Source: Morinoia aosen
Taxonomy: Eukaryota; Arthropoda; Malacostraca; Amphipoda; Talitridae
Direction of reading: 5' to 3'
NCBI GenBank assembly: GCA_030386875.1
Contig: CM059576.1
Span: 17,860,058 to 17,924,057, forward strand
Length of the DNA stretch: 64,000 nucleotides
The position numbers were made by a program, and so were the translations under genes. Below the pieces are notes generated by a model. The model worked only from the letters and a program-made list of their open reading frames with translations. It was not told where the DNA came from and made no database searches. This document shows positions 1-10,472 of the stretch, in pieces; within the stretch, counting starts at the first letter, position 1, and every line of letters begins with the position of its first letter.

Positions 1-1956
1 GAAGCAGTAGTGGCAGCAAGAGAGACCCTCAACGACCTCAAGGTGAATGTGCAAGAAGTCAGATACTACACGGACAGTCAAATTGTTCTTGGATACCTGA
101 AAAATGAGGATAAACGCTTCACCAGATATGTGACCCGGAGAATAGAGTTGATTAATAAGCATTGCTCTCCGACTCAGTGGTACTTCGTAGACACGAAAGA
201 GAACCCCGCAGACATGGCTACTCGTCCCACGGATGTAGAGCAGCTCGTACACAGCCATTGGTTCACCGGCCCTGCCTGGATATTAGAAGATTGCGTCGTC
301 GACGCTCAGCCCCCTTTTGAGGAAGCGCAACTAACAGAATCGTTGCCGGAGACCAAAGCCTTCACGACCTTGACCGGTTCGCCACCTCCATTTCGTACGG
401 TGATGGACCGACTGAGTAGGTGGACCAGGCTTCTCGGGGTTACCCGCACCGTGCACAACCTGGCACATAAGTGGCTGATGCGAGCGAGATCTAACCTCAA
501 CACTTCTTCGGAACCGACACTACGTATACTTCAGAACGACCAGGAAGCTGAAATGTACCTCGTTAAGGCCGTCCAACAAGAATCTTACAGCGAAATACTA
601 CCCAAGATGGGGAAACCAGGTCCAATGCAGCTACCGGAAGGACATCAACTGACACCACTGGCCCCCTTTGTGGATGAAGAGGGTCTGATCCGTGTAGGAG
701 GCCGCCTAAAGCACAGTGACTTACCAGTGGATCAAAAACACCCTTTGATCCTACCCAGGAACCATCCCTTCACTCAGATAATTATAAGACGGGCACACCA
801 GCTGATGGCTCACCAGGGCCGTCTCCTCACCCTTGGTAAGGTGCGATCTCTGGGCTTCTTCATCCCGCAAGGTAGAAAGCAAATAGAACGACTCCTGAGG
901 AGCTGTGTGATTTGTAGGAGGCTGAGAGCTCCCTTTGAGCAACAGATGATGGCCGACCTCCCGGAAGATCGTCTCATCCCCACCCCACCTTTCACCCGGG
1001 TGGGCTTAGATGTCTTCGGGCCGTTCACTGTACATGACGGACAGAGCACCCGAATCACAAAGGCCACGAAGAAAATGTATGGCCTACTGGTGACCTGCCT
1101 TGTGTCCAGGGCAGTTCACGTTGAACCTCTCTGTGGGATGGATACTCCTTCCTTTATGAACGCATTGCGTAGATTCATCTCTGTACGAGGCACCCCCCAG
1201 CTGATAAGAAGCGATCGAGGCACCAACTTTACAGGTGCGGTGTCTCAATCTTGCGATTTGAACAAAGTATCAAAGGACATGGAGACTAGGGGATGCGAGT
1301 GGAAATTTAATCTCCCTGGAGCGAGTCATCATGGAGGTGTGTGGGAGAGAAAAATTGGAGCGATCAGAAAGGTACTCGACCTGACCTTGGGGAGGTCAGG
1401 AAAGGTGACACTCAACCGTGATGATATGCACACCCTCCTGATAGAAGCCGCGGCCATTGTAAATTCCACGCCCCTGTACGCCCCTTCCGAAGACCCCAAT
1501 GATGTGTTCCCTATCAGTCCCTCCACTTTGCTAACCATGAGGGACGCCTCTCGCACACAGTCGTCAGACTCGTTCACAGATCGCGACCTCCTCGCTTATG
1601 GTCCACGAAGATGGCGGCGAGTGCAGCTGTTGGCGGACCAGTTCTGGCAACTATGGAGACAATTCTACCTTCAAGAAATCAGTCGTCGCAGAAAATGGAC
1701 GACACCAAGGCGTCCCTTGTCCCAGGGGGACATCGTACTGGTACGAGACTCGCAGTCTCCAAGATGTCAGTGGCCCCTGGCTCGGGTAGAGTCGGGGCAT
1801 CGCTCGGGATCGGACGGACGCGTGCGTGGGGCGACGCTGCGGCGGACGGACAATTCCGGAGGTACCAAAAGTTGTGAGCGATCGATTAAAGATATTGTAG
1901 TAATCTTACCTAGCACTGTTGAGAGAGAGGAGTGTGCTGCCTTCGCAGCAATTTAG
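1..1956 (+). CDS. BEL/Pao retrotransposon pol, C-terminal part (RNase H, integrase, C-terminal domain)
   Basis: The frame is open at the left edge (codons for E-A-V precede residue 1 of the 648-residue reading from base 10), so this is the 3' part of a longer polyprotein. Residues 1-75 hold the end of a Pao-type RNase H (TDS at 21-23, NPADMATR at 65-72). A HHCC zinc-binding module follows (H263, H268, C299, C302), then an integrase core with D334, D402 and E446, then a C-terminal domain of the DUF5641 kind, ending in SIKDIVVILP. In BEL/Pao elements these domains remove the RNA template and insert the cDNA into the genome. No internal stop or frameshift is seen, so the copy may be fairly young. 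The 3' LTR seems to start just before the stop codon. Confidence 0.93.
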   Translation, partial: EAVVAARETLNDLKVNVQEVRYYTDSQIVLGYLKNEDKRFTRYVTRRIELINKHCSPTQWYFVDTKENPADMATRPTDVEQLVHSHWFTGPAWILEDCVVDAQPPFEEAQLTESLPETKAFTTLTGSPPPFRTVMDRLSRWTRLLGVTRTVHNLAHKWLMRARSNLNTSSEPTLRILQNDQEAEMYLVKAVQQESYSEILPKMGKPGPMQLPEGHQLTPLAPFVDEEGLIRVGGRLKHSDLPVDQKHPLILPRNHPFTQIIIRRAHQLMAHQGRLLTLGKVRSLGFFIPQGRKQIERLLRSCVICRRLRAPFEQQMMADLPEDRLIPTPPFTRVGLDVFGPFTVHDGQSTRITKATKKMYGLLVTCLVSRAVHVEPLCGMDTPSFMNALRRFISVRGTPQLIRSDRGTNFTGAVSQSCDLNKVSKDMETRGCEWKFNLPGASHHGGVWERKIGAIRKVLDLTLGRSGKVTLNRDDMHTLLIEAAAIVNSTPLYAPSEDPNDVFPISPSTLLTMRDASRTQSSDSFTDRDLLAYGPRRWRRVQLLADQFWQLWRQFYLQEISRRRKWTTPRRPLSQGDIVLVRDSQSPRCQWPLARVESGHRSGSDGRVRGATLRRTDNSGGTKSCERSIKDIVVILPSTVEREECAAFAAI

Positions 1957-3464
1957 GAAATTTACATTTTCAAACAGCGGTAGAAAATTTGTGCCTTCGA
2001 ATATCGAGGGAACCAGTCCGCACGTTCACTCGTTTTCCGGAAACGCTCTCTTCCGGTACATTAGGTATTTAAACTCTGCGAGCTGAGTAGAGGCCGCCAG
2101 TTGTGTTGAAGTAGTGTGTAGACTCCAGAGAAGGAAATGTAAGTGAAGAGTGCTAAATATTAAGTGCATTGGGTCCCTATAGATGTCTGTTTTGTGTCTC
2201 CTACTAGACAGTGAATTCTTAGGTCCTAGAAAAGCTAAAAGATTTCAGGGGATGTTAGAATGTGTGCTGTCACAGTTTTTCTGTTTGTGCTTTTACAATT
2301 CTAGATACTGATTCTTCATTCGCGGTGCCAATATAATGTAATGCTGTGTTTACCTATTTGTACCTGGCTCAAATTGTCTAGTGGTATTGCCCTGTGTTGG
2401 ACAGGGTTGTGAGACTTTCTTGCAAACACTCAGTCATGTTTTGATTATATTGTTGAGCCTGATTTGTTCTGTGCTTGTCAGTGCTACTTAATTTATTTGC
2501 TGGAATTCACAGCTGGATTCATTGTGCTCAGTTGTTGATTTGATCTAAGCACATTGCATTATATAGATCCTTGTTATCATTCACGATTAATGTTAGTGGA
2601 TTTAAACTCTGGTATTTGGACTCTAGAATTGTGTAATTCCTCACTCAAGTTGCTATTTTACCAGTCTGTAGAGTGTGGTGGTTTTTGCCTATTTTTATTT
2701 GTGTGATTTTTACTGTGCTGCGGATATTTTATATTGCCTGGTTGATGACGTGTTCATGCCTGTTAGGTAACTATTTACTTGTTCAGAGGTGTCTAAGTGT
2801 GCCCCCTTGTTCACTTATTAACCACCTTTGTAGATGGGTGTGTTTTAACTATGCCCAGGTGGTACTATAGATTGATAGACTTTTGTGACTAGTCATGTGA
2901 GTCAGAAACAACTCAAGTTGTCAGGCACTGTTTACGTAGGAATAGCTGTGTAACTTTAGTTCAGCGTCTACCGGGTTGGACATGCATTTTTATATGGGAA
3001 TAGCCGTGTAACTTCAATTCAGCATCTACCTGGTTGGACATTAGTGTGTAGAGCCTACTGCCTGACCTTAGTATTTAATGAGGGCCTCATTAGGTTGACT
3101 GGTTATATCTGATTGTGCCATTGGGATGCTCGTATGAAAATTGTACTAAGTCTCGCCAATGATTTGGGTGTTGAATGAGCCGCTGAAGTATTACCCGTGT
3201 TCTCTGAATTAGATTTTCTTGTGCCAGTGATGCAGTTCTGCCCCAATTTTTGCGTCCTTATTTTCTGGTTTGCCCTCTGAATCACTTTTAGATATGCAAT
3301 CTCTAAAAACTGTATATTTTTTGGTATTACTTTTGTGCTAACTAGACCTTTCTATTTCAGGAAAATTTATGTACAATAAATGGCTGCTTAAGACAAGTTT
3401 TGCATCATCCGTGGACTTTTCTGAACCTTCCCCTCGTCGATAGAAATTGTTGAGGCAGTCACAA
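1918..3464 (+). repeat. Probable 3' LTR of the BEL/Pao element
   Basis: Non-coding sequence begins with TGTTGAGAGA overlapping the end of pol. It has a TATA-like tatttaaa near 2066 followed by a GC-richer stretch, and an AATAAA signal near 3376, about 85 bases before a possible ...TCACA end. This matches LTR logic, but the 5' LTR is outside the window, so both ends are inferred and the length (about 1.5 kb) is uncertain. A region of decayed LTR plus flank would look similar. Confidence 0.4.
2939..3041 (+). repeat. Two-copy tandem repeat inside the probable BEL LTR
   Basis: Two copies of a ~44-bp segment, each starting GGAATAGC and ending GGTTGGACAT, lie 58 bases apart (about 2939 and 2997) with a few substitutions. 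No function is evident. Confidence 0.75.
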
Positions 3465-3885
3465 TCTTCAATCAGCTTCAGAATAGTATTTATGCAACAT
3501 TATTCATCCTATAACCAATAATCCTTCAGCCAATACACACCACAAGCGCACACGCCCACCAACAATAACAGCAACAAATTATAACAGCAATAACAATACC
3601 ATTTAATGAAGCCTGAAATATAAAATGAAGTTAGCCATCGAACAACCAAAACAACAGCAACTATTGACTGAACTTTGAGCGTTCTCGCCGAGCGTCTATT
3701 TTTAGTTCGAGTATATATGATTTAATAATATTCTATGTGTACCTACTAGGTTGCATTGAGGTTGCATTAGAAGGGGACTGATTCAAGTTAGTGGAATCCA
3801 TGTACGGTGATGTATGTGATTTTATCAATGATGTGTGTTACTGTTGGTGATAAATAATAAGGTAGTTGTGGTATATGGCACATTC
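3465..3885. other. Gap without recognisable gene
   Basis: AT-rich sequence with an ACAACAGCAA-like simple stretch around 3560-3660. No open frame or element end is recognised. Confidence 0.5.
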
Positions 3886-4250
3886 CCTGAGTATATGGCG
3901 AAAACTGAGGGTTTCACTAAATAAGTCGCCATGAAGAGATCAGGTGCAAGTATCAAAACTGGAAGATGAGCCAATAACTTTATTCAAGAGACAAAACACG
4001 CTTATATTCTGCGTTTCTTAAAACAATGTTAAAATAACCAAGTCGAAGGAAGGCGATCTTGGCATCCAACACCAAAAAACGCAATTTTCGACCTTAATTA
4101 AATACCAAGTTAAGACAATAGGTTTCGTTAAGTTTTTTATTTTCATAGTTCGCAGAACGTCAACAAGTTTAAATTTTACGATGAACGCACAAAAACGGTA
4201 CGTCGGCGGCAAACAGCGGGCCTCGTAGCTCTTCGTGCCGACTGCACCGA
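3886..4250 (-). mobile_element. Half copy of a long-armed foldback (hairpin) element
   Basis: This matches the foldback element at 19494-25932 closely: one complete arm from the outer end (ATGGCGAAAACTGAGGG) inward, then most of the central loop. It stops before the second arm. The loop is in the orientation of the minus strand of the other copy, so this is the right half of an element lying in reverse. There is no coding sequence. It is probably a non-autonomous DNA transposon; the second arm was lost by deletion or rearrangement near 4250. Confidence 0.8.
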
Positions 4251-5480
4251 AAGTTAAAACCTAATGGAAGAATCATTCAGAAGTAGGTCGCTTGCTAACG
4301 GCCTTTAACACTTTTAGCTGAACACCTGCCAGTCCCTCTCCATGTCCGTACAAAACGGGACAGCCACGGACGGTTAGCGTCAAGCTGACTAGCAGACGCT
4401 ATGACCCCTCTCGTCCTGTGACGAACGGACGGACAGTAACGACAGTAACGGACGGTTGTCGTCCTCGCCGTGGTGTAGCCGATTGGAAAACGGCTTGGCA
4501 CCCTTACTCAGTCGGTCCAAGGGAGGCACCGCTCGCGAACAACTGTGCGATCGCTAGAGTAGCTGGAAAAAATTATGAAAGTTTAGGAAAGATCGTAATG
4601 ACGGTAATAATAGCAATGATGAGTTCAATTATTGGATAAGAAATAAGCAAAGTTCAAAGATCAGACATTAGTACCTTGTAACTACTAGCGGCTGCTGCAA
4701 CCGTAGACCCAGTTGACCAGCAGAGACAGCTCCCAAACGGATACTATGTGCAAAGAGAAAAAATGATAAGTATATAGAAAGCGGACGAGCCAGCAGTAAA
4801 AAGTCAGCTAAATAAATGCAATTATGTTCAGTTTACGTTAATTTACGTTAATTTAATTTACGTTAATTATTCTATAACCACCTAAGGAAATGGTGCCCTC
4901 ATTGTGTTAACTTGCAGAACAAAGTGACGGATGACGATGCAATTAGTCATGAGATCAAGAAGTCAAGATGTCAAGTAATTCAACGAGATCAAGTGTCCCA
5001 AGGTTGAGGACAGTCAAGTCGTCCCCCAGCAAAATCAAGTGCAAATAACACTCTTAAGCAAGAGAGCTGGGAGAACGAAATAGAGAGACAAGCTCAAGTA
5101 ACCTAATTCACAACCAGATGCCCCAATTACCGAATCTAAACAACTTTAATAAATAATGACAGTATAAACAACCAAACACAAACTCCAGCGACTCCGCAAT
5201 CAAAGCCACAGCTAAGGACCGCACGTTACGAAGACGAGAGAACACATACGACCGCCCTTACAGAGAGAAGGTCTGACAAACAAGGTAGTACGGCCAGAGG
5301 CCAGGAAGCGTCCGTTCTCGTCGATGGCAAGCGAACCCCTCTCTAACCAGGCAAAACACCTCTGAGGAAACACGCACTGAGACATAACCAAGAATTCAAT
5401 CTGAGATGTCGACCTCGCGTACACCCTGTGGGGATTTTTCCCACACTCTCCCCGGGGGGGGGGGGGGGTAACTGCGAGCT
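4251..5480 (-). other. Unresolved flank, probably containing the 3' LTR of the minus-strand BEL element
   Basis: No coding sequence. Read on the minus strand, a TGTCACG at 5500 lies just after the end of the pol remnant and could start the 3' LTR; an ATTAAA near 5150 could be its poly(A) signal. The other end and the matching 5' LTR could not be identified. The region has an 18-base G run near 5455-5468, repeated TTACGTTAATT units near 4840-4870, and a segment with repeated CGGACGG and GACAGTAACG motifs near 4425-4460. Confidence 0.35.
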
Positions 5481-5750
5481 TCACTCGCTTGAACGTGACA
5501 GTTTGCGACATCTACGAGCCGCGCGCCGCTCAACGCGAGAAGCTCGTGTGGTGTTCGGATCTCTAACCGAAGACTCTGTAGCATTTACAGTGTCGCAGGG
5601 TGCAACGTAAGGCCGAATACCATCGGTATCAATCTCAAGAGGGTAAAGCAATGAAATAGCGTAATCGGCAAGGCTCCCATCAGAGAGCAGCACCTGGGCT
5701 GTGCGTGCACGCCCATCAGCACCACGTATCAATTTGGTCACTCTAGCCAT
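5481..5750 (-). pseudogene. BEL pol remnant: C-terminal end of the integrase region
   Basis: The reading begins MARVTKLIRGADGRARTAQV, the typical end of the post-integrase domain of BEL/Pao polyproteins, where a short beta-rich segment is followed by the end of pol. It is separated from the integrase reading (5771-6868) by a frameshift around 5760. The final part, beyond the conserved segment, is arginine-rich and runs into the probable 3' LTR. Confidence 0.7.
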
Positions 5751-5770
5751 CGACCAAAGTGGCCGGGCCT

Positions 5771-6868
5771 TTACAGGGGAAAAATAAGAACAATATCATT
5801 AATCTTAAGTCTATCCTCCCAGTCCGGTTGGTATGTATTTAATTTCCTATCATGCAAGGACAATAAATATTCAGAATAGTATATATCACGAAATATGGAG
5901 AACAATTCATCTCGCAACGTCAAAGATTTTAACAAATCAGCATGGGAAGGTTTGGCTAAATCAGGATCTGTAAGCGAGGCAAGCATTAAATTCTTAGCAG
6001 GCGTCAACTTAAGAAAAGAATTAGGAGAGATTATTTCCGGTATGTCGTCGTCACCGCTTCTAAAGGTCAGCGGCCTTGCGTTCACCGCTTCCTGAATGTC
6101 TGAAATTATGGTTAGGAATGAAAAGTAATCAAGGCGGGACCGACCTATAACTTTATAAAGACACTTTTTAACCACGCCTATCAGGCGCTCCCAAACTGCC
6201 CCATGCCATGCGCTATACAGCGGGATTTTAAGGTGTTTCACATTATTTTTAATTAAATGGTCAGAGAGAAAATCATTTGAAAACGAGGAGTCAATTATGC
6301 GAGTCGACTGTATAAAAGTGGGAGCATTGTCACTATATATTGTTTGAGGCATACCATATCGATTGGGGAATCTCACAAATGCGGCGCCGAATGACTTCGT
6401 CGACATTTCCGGCAGCACCTCTAGATGTAACACTCTGACACTGAAACAGGTAAAGATTAATAGATACATTTTTACAAATTTATCGCCTAACATGATATTG
6501 AAATGCCCCGTAAAATCCACCCCTACATCTTGGAAAGGGCGAACCAAATTTACCCGGGACGCAGGATAGTCTGTCATCTTTGGGCATTTAAAGGATGGAG
6601 CATTGAATTTTTTACATGTAACGCATTCTCTTAGGACTGCACGAATCAAGGGCTTCCCTTTAGCCAACCAGTATCCCTGATTGCGAAGGGTATTCAATGT
6701 CGAGTGCAATCCCAAATGCTTGCAGTTCAGGTGACAATCTGTGATGATTAGCGAAGTTATAAAACTGGACTTTGGCAACAACACGGGATTGGCTACGTCA
6801 TAATGAACGTAATCACATTTGGCCAAGCGCCCACGGGATATCATTAAGCCATTGTCATCTAGAAACAA
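5771..6868 (-). pseudogene. BEL pol remnant: integrase
   Basis: A 365-residue reading with the zinc-binding module (HLNCKHLGLH followed by CVTCKK) and an integrase core that keeps all three acidic positions: D in GVDFTGHF, D in IYSDNAPTF, E in AVWERLIGVVKK. A stretch ending GRLKINDIVLIF resembles the start of the C-terminal domain. The domain itself looks intact, but it is separated by a stop from the RNase H part (ends at 6872) and by a frameshift from the tail, so it cannot be made as part of a full polyprotein. Confidence 0.9.
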
Positions 6869-6871
6869 ATT

Positions 6872-7774
6872 CTAGTCCTTGACAAGTGGCGGCACCGGAA
6901 CACCAACTCGTGTTGCACCGTTCTGAAGGAAAGAGTACTCTGTACTTAATTTATTCATCTGCTCAGACTTGAGCCAATACTGCTTAGCACGACTATAGCA
7001 ATCTAATCTTGTGTATGGTAATTTCTTGGCCTTAAAATAAACCTCGAAAATCCTTGCAGTGACGCCTAATAATTTACTTAGTTCAGAAAACCTGTTAACA
7101 GGCAGTACAGTTTCAACAGGGTCAACTAGAGACACATTGGTGACATGAACTCTCTTGTCCGGCGACAAACACTGGAGCGATCTCTCCGGCCAGTCAGCAT
7201 TGGTTCTCAAAAATTCAGGGCCACTAAGCCAAAAATCAAATTTTTTATTAAACTCTCCCAAAGAGAGGCCGAGAGTCAAAAGATCGGCAGGGTTCAAGTC
7301 TGAAGGAACGTATTTAAAGTTGCATTCTAGGTTATGAGAGGTTTTCAACTCAGAAATGTACCGAGTTACATCTGAAACTCTATTCCAGGCAAAAGTATTT
7401 TTAGTTTTAACATGGTTATTCAAAATCCAAGATAATACAATTTGAGTATCTACTGCACAAATCAGGCGACAGACAGTGACTCTGTCCAAAGCTTTCAGCA
7501 ATTTAAACGTACATTTAAGGGCGAAGTAAACAGCCAAGAGCTCTAATGTTGGAAGGCTCTTTTGTTTTAACGGAGCTACTTTACGTTTAATGAACAACAA
7601 AGAAACGGGGAAATTTGAAGATTTGACATAAGCACAGAAACCATAGTTGAATTTTGATGCATCTGTAAAAAGGATAAGGGTTACGTCCTGCCTAGCTTCG
7701 AAAGCTTGACGAGGAATTTTAACGGAGTCAAGATTATTTAAGTCGTTGAATAAATTGGTCCATTGGACCTTCAA
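6872..7774 (-). pseudogene. BEL pol remnant: RNase H and linker
   Basis: A 300-residue reading with Pao-type RNase H motifs: LILFTDASKFNYGFCAYV (first Asp), LPTLELLAVYFAL (Glu), ICAVDTQIVLSWI (Asp) and VPSDLNPADLLT. In the last motif the usual NPADLATRG is altered. It then continues into the linker before the integrase. A stop at 6872 divides it from the integrase reading and a frameshift near 7785 from the reverse-transcriptase part. Confidence 0.88.
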
Positions 7775-7795
7775 GTCATCATCTACTTCGTGATC

Positions 7796-8785
7796 CTACC
7801 CAATGCGCTGCTTCCAAATCTGCCTCAGCAAACCCTTTCCTCTGACAGTCACGGGAGAGAACAACCCAAGCGGGTCAAAACATTTTGCTAACTTTGCTAA
7901 AATCTTTCGCTTTGTTACCACATCATCTTCAGTTTTTTCTACGACCATGCTGAGCTCGCCCGTCTTGAGGTCAAATTTATACCCAAGAATTTTATCATGT
8001 TGTTCCGTGTGGCCAATACTTACACCATCCTGTTGGAACAACTCATGCATTTCCAGATTATTCGAGCAGGACCTAAGGTCGAAACCTGCACATTCATTCT
8101 GGCAATGGCAGTGCGATACAACAATTTCAACTGATCAAGATCAGCACCTGTCATGTACAAATTGTCTACGAACATATGCTTGCACAAAAAATAGGAACAA
8201 TGATCATTAGGATAATTCTGAACATGGCGACGAATAACATAATTTATTATAAATGGGCTGGCTACAAATCCGAACACAATTGTAGTGTATCGATAGGCGA
8301 CAAGCTCACCACGCCTCTTCCACAAAATACAAAATTTATCACTTAGTCTCTGCGTCCAATTTTATTTGCAGGAAAGCTTTTCTAATATCTGACATTACCA
8401 AATACCTATCTTGTCTAATTCCTACCAGCATGTTCAACAGATCGCCCATCAAATCTACACCAGGATAGGCTGCATCATTCAAAGACGGAAAAGTACCTCT
8501 TTTGAGGCTACAATTAAGCACAGGCCTAACCTTTGTGGTACATACAGGGTCAGTTTTGACAACTTCACGATGCGGTATGAAAACTTTAGTATCAATGTCT
8601 CTTAGCGGAACTTCTTCAATTATGCCATCAGCCAATTGCTGCGCAAATACTGCATCATACTCGGCAAGTAAACCTTTTGAATTCAACCTATCAATTACTT
8701 TTTCTAGAACAGCTCTAGCAACAGCAAAATTATTCTGTACCTCATTAATTTTTTCTAACCACACAAGATTTACATGATATTTTGA
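7796..8785 (-). pseudogene. BEL pol remnant: reverse transcriptase in three frames
   Basis: Three overlapping readings give the reverse transcriptase in order: 8764-8339 (fingers and palm, ending VMSDIRKAFLQIKL), 8325-8020 (palm, with KHMFVDNLYMTG at the catalytic position and FGFVASPFIINYVI), 8050-7796 (connection, ending DPLGLFSPVTVRGKGLL). The frame remains open upstream to about 8782, where it meets the inverted gag segment. The catalytic motif reads FVDN rather than the common YVDD. At least two frameshifts separate the pieces. Confidence 0.88.
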
Positions 8786-9222
8786 GTGTGATGTTGCAGA
8801 AGAGAAAGCTAGTAAGACTATATTTGGTCATGTCATCTTTTCCAAGTTACCTGTTGCTTTCAAGAAGGAATTAGTTCGTAAAATTAATGATAGATACCCT
8901 TCTTTAGAGCAAATATTTGATAATTACGTAGACGTCATTGCTACCTTGAACTTAAAGCCTAGGTTGGAGAGTTCTCCACCCGAACCTAAACCTTGCTCTA
9001 AAGCTAGTGTTGCACCAACTCCTGGTGCCGGCAATACCGTGTTCGCTAATGCTGTTGTGCTGCCAAACGATCGGCGTTCATGCAAGTTCTGTTTTGCTCA
9101 GAACCATAGCATGCGTAATTGTACAGCTTATCCTAATTATCAAGTTAGGCAAGCCAGGTGCGCAGAGTTGCTCATGTGCCAAAAGTGTAGTAGCACGAAA
9201 CAATCGTCAATCGTCAACGCTC
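8778..9222 (+). pseudogene. BEL gag segment in inverted orientation (C-terminal gag with zinc knuckle)
   Basis: Plus-strand reading with HVIFSKLPVAFKKELVRKIN and then a cysteine-rich part: CKFCFAQNHSMRNC (CX2CX4-5HX4C) and a second pair in CAELLMCQKCSS. This is BEL/Pao gag and is the part expected just after the gag fragment at 10103-9892 on the opposite strand. It sits head to head with the reverse transcriptase of the same element (8782 on the minus strand), so it appears to be an inverted piece of the same copy. At about 9222 it passes straight into a Penelope-like fragment. Confidence 0.8.
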
Positions 9223-9714
9223 TCTCTATGTTTCCCTTACTTTGGTCCTCAGTCAGAATTAATGAAAAAACAAATATTGGAGCTACTACAAAAATATTTC
9301 AGGAATGTAAAATTCAGATTAATATTAATCAATAATCACAAAATTGAATCATTCTTTAGATTCAAGGATAGACTTCCTACTGAGATGCAGGCATCCCTAA
9401 TATACAAATATAGTTGTGTACTTTGTGCATCCGAGTATGTGGGCATGACTACCCGTACTCTGGGATGTAGGATTGCCGAGCATCAAGGTAGGAGCTACCG
9501 GACGGGAAACATTTTAGCAAGCCCATCCTACTCAGCCATCCGTAATCATGCCTTTGAATGCGACACAGCAGTCAATAAAAATAGTTTCAAAGTCATAGCC
9601 AGGGCAAAGTTGTGTTCAGAATTGCGGATTTTAGAGTCTCTGTTCATTTTTAAAACCAAACTTGTTTTAAATATTCATCTTAGCTCATTTCCTTTATCCC
9701 TAGTCAATAAGTAA
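9223..9714 (+). pseudogene. Penelope-like polyprotein, C-terminal GIY-YIG endonuclease part
   Basis: The reading, in the same frame as the stop at 9712-9714, contains IESFFRFKDRLP and YKYSCVLCASEYVGMTTRTL, followed by GCRIAEHQGRSYRTG. This is the characteristic cysteine pair and endonuclease start of Penelope-like elements; here the YIG part reads YVG. The domain cuts target DNA in active elements. The reverse transcriptase is absent, so the fragment cannot act alone. The end of the domain (HAFECDT, LRILESLFI) is present, so the C-terminus is complete. Confidence 0.88.
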
Positions 9715-9778
9715 TGTCATACATTTTTTGAGTTGTTTTCTTTTTGTATTTTACAGATGAATTTTTGTTCGAATTTGT

Positions 9779-9814
9779 ATTGCTGATGATGAGCGAAGGC
9801 TCGAAACGTACAAT
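9779..9814 (+). ncRNA. Minimal hammerhead ribozyme motif of the Penelope type
   Basis: All conserved core parts are present in order: stem I strand ATTG (9779-9782), core CTGATGA (9783-9789), stem II GAGC/GCTC with a GAAG loop (9791-9802) and one extra T before it, core GAA (9803-9805), a two-base stem III (AC/GT, 9806-9809), cleavage-site A at 9810, and stem I return strand CAAT (9811-9814). Such minimal motifs with almost no stem III are known from Penelope-like elements in many animals and are thought to cleave best as tandem dimers. Whether this copy is active is unknown. Confidence 0.8.
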
Positions 9815-9891
9815 TTTTACGAGTCTTTTTCAGTCTCGAGAATATATTTCAATGAAAAATGTTTTATACCATTTTCCTAGTTCTCTCTTTT

Positions 9892-10103
9892 TCATTGATA
9901 ATCCTTGTCTACCTCACATGTCCGGGAAACAAGCTTCAGGCTTAACTGATGCACTAAGGCTTTCTTATCGAAAAATTCTCTTGCTAGCAAATCAAGAGCT
10001 ACATCGTTCTTAGCGTCTGTGATACTCAAATACTCTACTAATTTCAGAGCGTAACCAGTCGATGAACTTCTCAGATAGGTCAGCTTGGCTGACTGAGCTA
10101 ATT
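9892..10103 (-). pseudogene. BEL gag fragment, left of the hAT insertion
   Basis: The minus strand reads ELAQSAKLTYLRSSSTGYAL...LVEYLSITDAKNDVALDLL, which is the BEL/Pao gag region that follows the KLPKL motif. Its right edge is the 8-bp duplication (10104-10111) of the hAT element; its upstream continuation is at 18875. Its left edge, after VDKDYQ, ends where the inverted segment and Penelope tail begin. Confidence 0.8.
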
Positions 10104-10111
10104 CTCTACGG

Positions 10112-10471
10112 CAGTGGTTCTTAACCCCTGGGTCTCGACCCAAAGTTGGGTCGCCAAGCCATTTCATTGGGTCGCTAAGAGTTTGTGTAATATAAATATA
10201 AAACCCTTCATATAACATTAAAATACTATAATTTTGATACATAAACGATAATTTTGAGCCGTTCTGACTACCCAGACTCTGAAAATTAAATGCATTCCCA
10301 TGTTAATATGGTATTCAATGTTACGTATCTAATCAGCATATGGAATAATTTGAGCAATCATTATGTTTTTCTGTTATTTTCAGACTTTTAAATACCACTA
10401 CCATGGCTAATAAGAGAACACACAGCTGTGATTTTATTATCTTGGTTTTCACATATGGTAGTTCTTTAAAG
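10112..10471 (+). mobile_element. hAT 5' terminal segment with transposase start
   Basis: This holds the outer terminal repeat, an AT-rich leader with an acceptor-like ttattttcag, and ATG at about 10402 reading MANKRTHSCDFIILVF, which resembles the start of a BED-finger hAT transposase. The reading runs into the inner terminal repeat at 10473, where homology to the transposase stops. Confidence 0.55.
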
Positions 10472-10472
10472 C

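Larger units (their letters stand above)
9223..9890 (+). mobile_element. Penelope-like element, 5'-truncated fragment
   Basis: The fragment starts inside the linker before the GIY-YIG endonuclease and runs to a 3' untranslated tail with a hammerhead motif (9779-9814). Severe 5' truncation is usual in Penelope-like elements. The fragment lies between the inverted gag segment and the minus-strand gag fragment of the BEL host; its 3' edge near 9890 coincides with one inversion breakpoint. Confidence 0.85.

Noticed and set aside
5451-5468. 18-base G run as a polypurine tract
   Set aside because: It lies on the plus strand while the neighbouring BEL element is on the minus strand; it may also be an assembly-sensitive homopolymer.
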